Under the pieces are notes generated by a model that saw nothing but the letters and a program-made list of their open reading frames with translations, did no database searches and was not told where the DNA came from. Positions 55,294 to 64,000 of a stretch of 64,000 bases of DNA are shown piece after piece. This DNA is from Sequoia sempervirens (Eukaryota; Streptophyta; Pinopsida; Cupressales; Cupressaceae). A program made the translations under genes and the position numbers. Positions within the stretch are counted from its first letter, which is position 1. Each line of letters starts with the position of its first letter. Location: positions 120,998,552 to 121,062,551 of the forward strand of contig VDFB02252616.1 in assembly GCA_007258455.2 (NCBI GenBank), in the 5' to 3' direction.

Positions 55294-56144
55294 TCAAAAT
55301 AGGGTCAATAGATGACAAAGGACTAGTGGAGCCTCAAGAACTACCAAAACTAGACCACCTCCAGAGCCACCACTATGACCATCACTGGAGCCACCTCCAC
55401 CAGTAGGGCCTCCATCGGTGCCACCTCCACTACTGAAGCCACCTCTATGGCCTCCACCAGAGCCACCTCTACTAGTGCCACCTCTACTACCAAAATCACC
55501 GCCACTCACTCCATTAGAGCCTCCACCACCGGGGGCAGTAAGAGGGTTGAAAACCTAAGGGGTGTCTTACTCACTTTGATAGTGGGGGGTTTTTGAGAAA
55601 AAAAAGAAAGAAAAATCGAGGGTCCTGATTTGGCCATGTAGATAGACATAGTGGGCATTGAAATGCCTATTTTTCTTTCATAAGTATCGAGCACCTCTTC
55701 TCGAGTGGTACCTGATCTAGGCCTATACGAAGGGAAATAAGCTTTAGTTAGATCAACAAGGCCATGTAAGAATTATATCCCTATCTGATACTTTCTCGAC
55801 AAATGTCTCAATTGGCTAGTAAGCCTAGCGTCCCTCACCATGTTTGGTGCTTTCTCCAAATGGTGCACAAGGTCTAGTAACCTGTTATCCAATGCCAAAA
55901 TTTTTTCCACAAGGACATGCATAGCCTCATCCTCGTAAATGGATGAAGCCATGGGGGTTTCTAGAGGGGTAGGAATGCGATTGGTTTCATCTACAAAACC
56001 CATCTCATTAGTGAATCCCATAGGAAAACTAGTGGAGAAACTAGAGGTGAAATTATAAGTGACCTTCATCTTCTCCATCGGTAAGTGTTGCACACTTCGT
56101 CTAACCACGTACTCAAAATTTGTGTACTGGGTTATGATGCTCAT
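55294..56144 (-). pseudogene. Unrecognised ORF with Gly/Ser-rich end
   Basis: On the minus strand a 123-residue frame (56144-55773: FTNEMGFVDETNRIPTPL, VEKILALDNRLLDLVHHLEK) continues past a TAA into HGLVDLTKAYF, then EVLDTYERKIGISMPTMSIY. After a possible AG acceptor near 55561 it enters a Gly-rich frame (GGTSRGGSGGGHRGGFSSGG). The Gly part is encoded by GGT-rich 9-12-bp tandem repeats and all frames are open there, so its reading frame is uncertain. The family is unknown; it may be a retroelement-encoded protein or a decayed gene. Confidence 0.4.
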
Positions 56145-59100
56145 AAACCTTCACAATGCTTAGGGTTACAATAATCTCAATGCATGAGGGACAAGCTTCA
56201 ACATAGACAAATGGGTAGATGTTGTTCATGTTGGGTTCACCAAAAATGCAAGAGAGGGAGACCAACCATGTCAAGGCTCCAAGTCATGGAGAGCTGATAG
56301 TGAAGGGATTCCCTAACTTACCTCACTCTAAAATGATGGGGATCGAGAATGAAGAGAACTATGTAGTACTTCTATCGCTCTATAGACCCAAAGTTCAAGT
56401 TTAGACTAGGGGAGCTAGTTTTTGGAGTCAATGTTGTACCTCAAATAGCTCTCTGTCCAAGGATGGAAATGCAGTTCTGGGAAAATAGCACAGAATGCTA
56501 GCATCTCTTGGGTGTGCTGGCATTCGTATGACTAGAAAACATAAAATATAATACAAACTACCTAAAAACTAACTAACAGCCTAGCTAGTTGACTGCGATG
56601 GGAAAAACAGAATAAGAAAGTATGAGAAATAGAGATGGAGATGATAAAGCAAATAGATAAAGGCTAGAGTGACAAAGATAATCTCACAAAAGTGTCAGTT
56701 TGCCAGCTAGCTCCACATGTACATTCACCTACACACAAGAAAGAGGGAAAATTGTTGGGGATGTATAGGGGCCTACCTCAGTTAGACCCCCTTTTTGGTG
56801 TTTCCACCTCCACAGATAGCCAAAAAGAAATGAAGTAGAATATGCGATAAATAAAGAAAGAAATATTTCTATGAGCACTACAAAAAAATATGCTACTCTA
56901 TCAAATCACAAAGGAGAAGAGTGAAGCATTGATGTACCACATCCACTCAAAATCTCACTAGCCAATGGAGGAGGATGCAAGAAATATGGACATGGAAAAG
57001 TCACCACAAACGCAATGGTGATGAAGAGAGGTCTCATAAGACCAATCCCACAAATTATATGGCTTTCCTCACACTTGCAATGTGGATTTGATGGCACTTC
57101 ACAACTGTTGCAATGCTCAAAAGTGAAGTGCTAGAATGTTGTTTGAGAGAGTGAAAATGTGAAGAATGAAGGGACTGAATGTGTAGAGAATGAAAAATTT
57201 ATGTCTAGAGGATGAAACAAAGTGAGAATGGATGTTTTTGAAGGTGGTATGAAAAGGAATAAGGCATTTTTCAGGTTAGTTGGTCGAAGAGGGATGTTAC
57301 AATTCGGCCCCAATCAGGTGTGTAACACCTCTACCAACTTCAGACACAAGAATTCGTCATGGATGGCAGTGCAACATGCAAATGTCTACATGTCATGCAT
57401 TCATCCTTGAAAATAATTCTCTCACAGATGTACAAGAAAAATGCCAAGTGGATGGAAGGCAGGTGGGTGATGTGGAATTTTTCCTTCGGATTTTATTTTC
57501 TAAGGTGAGGGTATGTGAAAGGGGAATTTGTACAAGCGGTGCAAATTTTCTCCTATACAACAAATAATCTAAGCATGTAAATTTCCAAACGAAATAAGTT
57601 GGGAGGATTATAAACTCCCCTAATCATTCTCTTACAAATATATGAAACGAAACATTATCAATTGAATTTAAAAAAATGAAAATACTTTAATGCCCTCCAA
57701 ATTTTGGAATGTAGTGTTTGTCAAGCACATCGAATGAGGACTCATAAGAATAGCAAGCATGATCCTCTCTTCATTTTTTCTCAATTAAAGTTACATAATT
57801 AAGTAGAGTCCCTTTTTCCTATTTACCCTTTTCCAATTTCCAAGTAAATCAAAATACAAAATGTATTTTCTATTTATTTGATTCTCAATAAATCCTCAAA
57901 ACCAAAATAGACATGTCAATCAACTTTTAAATAACCTATATTATTTAAATTAAGGATTTAAGTCCATAAAAGCATATTCATTAAATTTATAGAAATTAAA
58001 ATTCAACAAGATAATTAATCACACATAACTCACAATTCCCAACACAAGCAATTTTAAAATTTAAATTATTAAATAATAACTTACCTTCATTTCTACTTTC
58101 ATTATATTTTACCCTTTCCCTAAACATGGAGAATATTTTAATAATAAATATTAGAATCATTTAAATTCCTAATTCTATTTAGGGGAAACATATGAAAATT
58201 TAAACCATTAATTAAATCAAACATTCACTAGTCGTTCACAACACAGGGATTCTAGAATAATCCTAAATTGTATTGGGGTTCACATAAGGTTAAATATGAC
58301 ACATACCTTACTCAATTCGAGTATGACCAAGGAATAGATATGGAGGGGGTTGAATGTGACATCTCTAAATTAACCACCTTTGGGGAATAACTCTGACCTA
58401 TGTAGCTAAATGGAGAAATAACCATGTGCATGTAACTAATCAACGCATTTCAAATGTACCTACTCAATGTATATATAGTCAAAGCACATCATAATCTCCC
58501 AACAAGGACCAATATTATAAAGCATAAATAACATCTATGCATCAACCATATAAATCATTCCTTTTAAAGATCCATAAACATGATCATATTTAATTTAATG
58601 ACATATATAATGCACATCGCAAAACTAAATCAATTAATATATCCAAGCATATAAATGTGTAAAATGCCAACAATTGACATGTTGAGGAATCTCATCTTGA
58701 ACATGTGGTGGTTCATACACACCATTTAGAGCCATAAAATAATTACCACAACAATCATAAGGAAATGATGAAGCTAAAACACTAATCTCACATAAACAAG
58801 ATGCAAATGAGAGGTGCACTACAATTATTAACAAAGGATTGATAGGGCCAGAAACATAACCTTTAGAGAGAAACAAAGAAAAAATTTAAATGCATAAAAG
58901 TGGGTGCCAACAAAATGGAATCTCATCTATATCATGAGATTATTGGAATGAAACCTCACTATGTAGGGAATGAGCTAGAGATATCCATGGTTTTCATTTT
59001 GTTTAATTCCCCCTTTTGAATTAATGTGTGCTTGTAGATTGAAGGCTTAGTTCTTATTCCCAACATTCTTCTTGGTCCATTTTTTCTTATGTGTTCTTTA

Positions 59101-59369
59101 TAACTTCCCCCATGTTCTTGTCAAATTCAAAAGTTACTAAGATTCAAAATTTTTTTAAGCCTACAAGTTGAAGGAGTGTCACAGTTACCCTTCATAGCAT
59201 ACCTCTTCTCCTTGGTCTGCCTTTCCTTTATTATTGTCAAAATAGTAGACTTGTCCTTCCCATCATCCTTCCCATCGTAATTTACTCTTCTTTTCCCTTA
59301 TCAAGGTTTGAAAATTCTCCATATCAAAATACATTCCCCCAACTCCCTAAATCCTAATTTGTGGAATTC
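56145..59369. other. Unannotated stretch
   Basis: No supported gene. A TGTAACACC word at 57319 and TGTGACATC near 58350 are the kind of words that begin plant gypsy LTRs, but no partner was found. A CACTACAAAAAAA word at 56878 resembles a CACTA terminus without a matching second end. Frames here are short and unlike known families. Confidence 0.4.
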
Positions 59370-60116
59370 ATCATGTGGGTCAACATAGGATCATGTGGGT
59401 ACAAACTATGCCCTTAAGTGGCAATAAAATTGAGTAAAATAGAATTAGGAAACTTGAAATAAAAATTTGAATAAGTTATTTACATAATTTGGAAAATATG
59501 TAAGAACAAAATTTGTAGCAAATTTAATGTAGTTTTATAAGATACTATTGCTTTTTTGGAAAAAAGTAAATCTATTTGATGAAAATTTGAAATTTCAATG
59601 TAGTAGTACTAAATTTTAGGAAAAAATAAAAAGTAGGTGTATGTTTGACCAACCTAAGTACAAGGAAAACATAATATATATTTTTGAAATTTTCAATATA
59701 TGTAGAGGACACATGCCCAGATGTGTCACATATTTTATTGTAATTTTTTTGCAAGTAAATAATTAGTTTTGAAATTTTTGTTAATTTTTTTAAAAAATAT
59801 TAAAACTTGTTTGTCTACCAACATAACTTTGTCAAAAATTTACGAAATTCAATTTTTCTTTTTTTTATCCTATAGTATGGGAAGCATAAAATGTGCTGCA
59901 TTTTTTGGATTCAAAAAATGTGAAATTGTTTAAGAATTATAGTTATTTTTCAATTAGTATATCAATAAGGACTTTAGTGAGAATGTATGTAGAATATCAA
60001 TAATAATTATCTATTTAATTCTAAATAACGAATATCTTATATTTATGGAAAGCTAACAATTTTCTCAATAAACCCTTTTTGTTTCATCAAATTCAGATAA
60101 AAAAAGTTGTCAACCA
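59370..60116. mobile_element. Second copy of the 790-bp TIR element, truncated by element C
   Basis: Colinear with 34449-35190: CCCTTAA(A/G)TGGCAA, AAAATTTGAATAAGTTAT, AATGTAGTAGTACT, GTATGTTTGACCA versus GTCTGTCTGACCA. It stops at GTTGTCAACCA, where element C's LTR starts (60117). The right TIR is therefore displaced beyond element C or lost. The left TIR is too diverged to define. Confidence 0.7.
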
Positions 60117-61367
60117 TGATGAGCTCAAAATATGCTCATAATTTGAATATTATGATGTATTTTTAATATCCCTACTCTTATTGTTAATCGATGTTTTAAC
60201 TCTTTGATTAAAGACTTTTTTATCTAAAATCGGGTAGTATCCTGTAGCCACACATTCCTATATTCCTGCAGCTTAACATCTCTATGTGTCTTATTAATTA
60301 CCCCGTTTGACCTCCTAAATGATTGGTATAATGCATGTGGTTTTTAGATAATGAAATAGATTTAATATGTTATTAATGAATGGGTATCGTGTTGTTTGCC
60401 ATGAATTCTTTCTTTCGCTTCTATCACCTTGTGTATCACAGGTTGTTGAAGGAAGCATGAGCGAGTCAAGCGCAACAAATCTTGGCCCTGCAGTGAAGTC
60501 CATTTCCTGAACGACGTCGAGGAAGTTGTTCTAGCAAAAACTCTCTGACTGGGTCGTTGGGAAGAAATCTAAATGATCATTAATCTAGGAAGAGTGGAAT
60601 GCTAAATTCTCTCTAAATTGTGTTGAATGGATATGCTTTCATTTATGAGAAGTTTGTTCCTCGGTTTCAAGATACATTTATTTGCACATCTTTCTCTGTT
60701 AGAGTTAGGTAGTTAGTTGCTTTTCTAGTTTAAATAAGTGTTCCTCCTGCGTGAGTGAGCAAGCATAGCATGCAAAAGTTAGTATTATAATGAGAGATAG
60801 TGTTTTGTGTTAGTTTATGAGCAAAAAAATCAATGTATATGGTTTCAAGTTTATGAATAAATGCTGATGAAGTTTTGAGTTCAATTCTTGCATAACTGGT
60901 TGATGCTTTCTAAGGGGGCCCACTTAGTGAGTATCTGTAGTTAGCTCTTTATCTTCTATTGATCATAAGTTAGATTTCATTTTTGAAAGTTTCAGCGCAA
61001 ACTTAGTCTTATATTGTTCCTCCAGCATCAGGAATCCATCCCTGTGTTTGTTCCTGCAACATAATGCCAATTCATAGTTTGTTTCTTAGTCATAGTTGTC
61101 ATGATTTATGCTTTGATTAAGTTTAGAAGGCTTCGCATTACATTCCTATAGCATAAGTAGAATTCCTTTCACATATTTATTTCTAGTAAATCGTGACTGA
61201 AACTGGTTCTTAGTGCACATACAGTGTTGCTCCATTTCAAGTATGCGTTCCCTGGTTTGAAAATGTAGATGAACGACCATAAGAAGATGCTAGTCACCTG
61301 CTGGAATGTCCAATTCCTAGGTTAGGATTTTTTGTGACTTGTATATCCTTTTATAGATGCGAGTATT
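60117..61367 (+). repeat. 5' LTR of element C (~1.25 kb)
   Basis: Starts TGATGAGCTCAAAATATG at 60117 and ends shortly before the PBS at 61370. It is the partner in sequence of the solo LTR at 21466-22728, over its full length. Confidence 0.8.
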
Positions 61368-61369
61368 TT

Positions 61370-61387
61370 TGGCGTCGTTGTTGGGGA
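61370..61387 (+). other. Primer-binding site of element C
   Basis: TGGCGTCGTTGTTGGGGA lies just after the LTR. It closely resembles TGGCGCCGTTGCCGGGGA-type sites of plant Athila/Tat elements, with C-to-T changes at three positions. I believe the type is complementary to a tRNA 3' end (tRNA-Asp), from general knowledge. Confidence 0.75.
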
Positions 61388-61471
61388 TGGTGTCAAGCTA
61401 AGAACCTGTCATGGTCATTGTTAGCAGTAGTTTAGTATGTTATTCAAGCATTTTCAAATTCATTCTATTGC

Positions 61472-62334
61472 ATGCATAGAAGAAGAGACGCTCTGGGAAG
61501 ATTCCTCCCTAACCTTCCATTCCTTGATAACAATCTTGAATCAGCTTATAATCTATTTGAGGAAGGAGGGGATCAAGATATCAATCCGTTTGCTAAAAAC
61601 CTGCTTGTTGAACTGCCATTTGATCTAGTTGATGAAGAACCTAAAGAAAATCCATTTTCTTTGATACTCCATCAAGTAACTATGGCACGTAATCTACCTA
61701 ATCGACCTCCTACTTTTGAATTCCCCATCATTGCTCAACAAGATAATGATAACCTTAAAAATATTCCTTCTCATTACTTCCCAAGTTCTATGGACTAGTT
61801 ACAAAGGACCCAAAAACTTTCTTGTTTGAGTTTGATATCCTATGTCGTAGCTATGATTACACTTCAGATGCTCACAGGCTGAAGTTGTTTCCTGCTACCT
61901 TGAAAGAAGGAGATCTTAGATGGTTCATGAGTTTGGGGAGGGGTGTTGTTGATAGTTGGGCAGCCATACAAACAAAATTTCTTGAGAAATACAAGGAATA
62001 TTGTAAGAGTTGTAGTAAGGGTGAAGATATATTCAGAATTCAACAAAAGGAGGATGAAAGCTTGGAAGACTATATCTCAAGATTCTTGTTTTCCCTGAAA
62101 AATAATTTAGACCATACTCTCAATGAAGAATCTCATAAACTAATTTTTCTAAGAGGAATCAGTGATACCTGTATAGATGCCCTAGACCTAATGGGAGGAG
62201 GAGATATAACCCAAGTATCTTGGGATGATATCAAGAAAATATGTCTCAACTACTCTCGAGCAATTGTTAAGAAGGGTAGAGGTCATCAAGCCACAGTGGG
62301 AAAGTCTTCTACTAATGGAGTTTTATAGATGGAG
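61472..62334 (+). pseudogene. Gag (element C)
   Basis: It begins MHRRRDALGRFLPNLPFLDN at 61472. A one-base frame change near 61778 leads into PKFYGLVTKDPKTFLFEFDI, DAHRLKLFPATLKEGDLRWF, DESLEDYISRFLFSLKNN and DDIKKICLNYSRA, ending at TAG 62326. This is the gag core of Athila/Tat-type elements (LKLFPATLK ... RWF ... FL-KY). After the TAG the frame continues with MEIINFLSDFKQDI. Gag would form the virus-like particle. Confidence 0.8.
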
Positions 62335-62439
62335 ATCATAAATTTTTTGTCTGACTTTAAGCAAGATATCATAAACAATACGGCTACACAGTTGGATACT
62401 ATGCAAGCTTGGAAGAAACATGAGGAAGCTTAAGCAATC

Positions 62440-63200
62440 TTGGCTGAGTTATGTCCACATTGCAGACAAAAGAAACGTGACTGCAGATGTAAGATGGTTG
62501 CTAACCTAGAGGCTAAGCAGTTACCTACTGACTTTAAGATAGTAGAAGGTGATTGTGACCAAATATTCTTTGTCGCACAAAGGCGACCATGTGCTCAAAT
62601 ACAAGGTATGCCTCAAGACCCTTTGAATTTTGGTAATCCTTATTCTAATTACAATAACCAATGGCAATCTACATATAGCCCATCACCACCTTGGAATACT
62701 TCTCAACCTCACTAGCCTAACTATCAGAGTCCTCAATGGAAATCTCCTCAAGGAGGTTGGAAACAACCACAAGGACAATGGACTCCACCCCTAGGTAACT
62801 AGCGGCTGAATCCTCAATGGAGAGGTTCTCCGCAATGGCAAAACCAATCCCCTAGCTCCCTGCATCTTCAAAATCCACAACCTCTAGCTCTCATGCCACC
62901 TCCTACAGCACCTGCAGCAAATGCTGGCCCTCCAAAACAAACACCTATGCCTACTCAACCATTGCCAAATCCTAATAATAAGCAGTAGTAGCCATAGTAG
63001 CCTATGTATCTTGTAGAAGCCAATCAATATCCAGCTTATGCCCTGAATATTCATGATATCCATCTCAGGTCTAGAACCACTCTCCCTGCTCCACAACCAC
63101 TTGTAATTACATAGATTCTAGATTCTGCCTCTGAACAACCTACTGATCCTGCAGAACATATACCTGTATCAAATACTATCTCTAAGGAACCTGTCTTGTA
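62440..63200 (+). pseudogene. Cys-rich and Pro/Gln-rich linker (element C)
   Basis: A frame after TAA 62431 reads LAELCPHCRQKKRDCRCK, a Cys-x-x-Cys ... Cys-x-Cys cluster that may be a zinc-binding relic. It is followed by a Pro/Gln/Trp/Asn-rich tract (QWKSPQGGWKQPQGQWTPP). That tract is interrupted by several TAG codons (near 62713, 62800, 62986-62998) sitting among Gln codons. Similar PQ-rich tracts follow gag in Athila-type elements. Confidence 0.65.
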
Positions 63201-63399
63201 GCATCAGGCCAAACTGCCTTTTCTTCAGAGATTACAAATTACTACATCCAATTCTATGGAAGAGCTTACTTTTGATATTTTGGATCAGCTAAAGAATGTA
63301 CACATTCAAATTCCCCTTTTTCAAGCCATTAAAGATGTCCCAATTGATGGAAAAGTCATTAACGAGGCTTGTTTAAAGAAGTCGGGAAGAAAGAAAAAT

Positions 63400-63900
63400 G
63401 ATTCCCAAACTATCCATGTTCTAGGATAGTTGGCAGATATTATGTTAGGGAAGGTAGTCATTCCAAAATATACCGACCCTGGGAGTCCTGTGGTACAAAT
63501 AAATATCAATGGCCGGATAGTAAAGAATGTTTTGATAGACCTTGGTGCAGCCATCAGTGTAATGACCAAGCATACTATGGAATATTTGAATATTTTAAAC
63601 ATTCGGTCTACACCTACCATCCTACAGCTTCCTGATAGTTCTACAGTAACACCTAATGGAGTGGTAGAAGATTTTATTGTAATCCTTGAGTCTTGGGAAT
63701 ACCCAACAGATTTCACCATATTGTCCACTAAGTTAACTTTGGGAGGATATCCTATTATCCTAGGTAGACCATGGTTAGATATAGTTGATGCTTTTATAGG
63801 ATGTCATTCAGAAGACATGACAATTTCTAATGGTCAGTCAAGAAAGAAATTTTCTTTATATCCACCTGCTCAGCCTTAGCCAGATTTGTCTCAACCAATT
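63400..63900 (+). pseudogene. Retropepsin-like protease (element C)
   Basis: The frame 63430-63879 reads VLIDLGAAISVMTKHTM, with Asp-Leu-Gly-Ala as the active-site loop (Asp kept; Leu at the usual Ser/Thr site is common in Athila/Tat proteases), then LGGYPIILGRPWLDIVDAFI, the ILGRPWL block. It is open for 149 residues. A TAG precedes it at about 63427, in frame with the upstream ALKxVPIDGKVINEACLKKS-like part. RT is expected after 64000. Confidence 0.8.
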
Positions 63901-64000
63901 TGGTCAAATTTAGGAGAGGAAACTGAATAAGTCAATTCATTGGCTCAACTAATAATGCTACAAACTAATCCATTTTCCTAGCTTCAGAGTGGGCCTACTT

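Larger units (their letters stand above)
60117..64000 (+). mobile_element. Element C: Athila/Tat-type Ty3/gypsy retrotransposon, runs off window
   Basis: Order: LTR, PBS, gag, Cys-rich/PQ-rich linker and protease, all on the plus strand. RT and the rest would lie beyond 64000. The gag type and Asp-Leu-Gly-Ala protease loop fit the Athila/Tat branch. Inactivating stops are mostly TAG at positions flanked by Gln codons. Confidence 0.8.

Noticed and set aside
56878..56890. CACTACAAAAAAA as a CACTA terminal inverted repeat
   Set aside because: No inverse TTTTTTTGTAGTG partner was found, and it lies ~12 kb from the transposase gene. A chance occurrence in AT-rich DNA is likely.
57319..58360. Possible LTR between TGTAACACC (57319) and about 58350
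   Set aside because: No second copy, PBS or PPT was found; the start word alone is too weak.

Overview
This is AT-rich eukaryotic nuclear DNA from a land plant, made almost wholly of old, nested transposable elements. GT-AG introns, dual-RNase H Tat-type and Athila-like Ty3/gypsy retrotransposons, a plant L1-type LINE, a TNP2-type CACTA transposase gene and a Transposase_24 (Ptta/En/Spm) domain all point to a seed plant with a large, slowly purged genome. A conifer or other gymnosperm is plausible, but the window alone does not prove it. There are three 100-N assembly gaps (5183-5282, 23058-23157, 36545-36644). I see no intact host gene, rRNA, tRNA or CRISPR array.

Layout. 112-3990 (-): a seven-exon gene remnant joining a SET domain to a Transposase_24-like region, with phase-consistent introns; one intron holds tandem fold-back repeats. 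5283-16162 (-): element A, a Tat-type Ty3/gypsy copy with 5' LTR, PBS, 2.5-kb leader, gag, protease, RT, two RNase H domains and the integrase zinc finger, cut off at an (AT)n tract and gap. 16567-21464 (+): element D, a chromovirus-like LTR-gag-protease-LTR element whose RT, RNase H and integrase are missing. 21466-22728 (-): a solo LTR of the element C family. 22729-26990: mostly AT-rich unannotated DNA with a degenerate tandem repeat and microsatellites. 27010-28660 (+): a probable Ty1/copia LTR with eleven ACGT boxes in about 400 bp. 31300-36240 (-): an L1-type LINE split by a 790-bp TIR element with a 5-bp target duplication. 36645-38638 (+): an unrecognised coiled-coil ORF broken only by in-frame TAG/TAA stops. 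39999-44640 (-): a CACTA TNP2/TNPD transposase gene with introns. 48169-50148: a 0.87-kb inverted repeat made of two opposed LTR ends. 49282-54836 (-): element B, a relative of A that has lost pol. 59370-60116: a second, truncated relative of the TIR element. 60117-64000 (+): element C, an Athila/Tat-type Ty3/gypsy element with 5' LTR, PBS, gag and protease, running out of the window.

How the parts relate. Insertions are layered: the TIR element lies inside the LINE; an element C LTR lies inside another TIR element; a solo LTR of the same family abuts element D; element E's LTR lies in an LTR of its own family. A and B share an unusual leader: two copies of an element-specific short tandem array on either side of a conserved block, between the PBS and gag. 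Coding decay is dominated by stop codons one C-to-T change away from Gln or Arg codons, as expected for long-methylated, silenced DNA.
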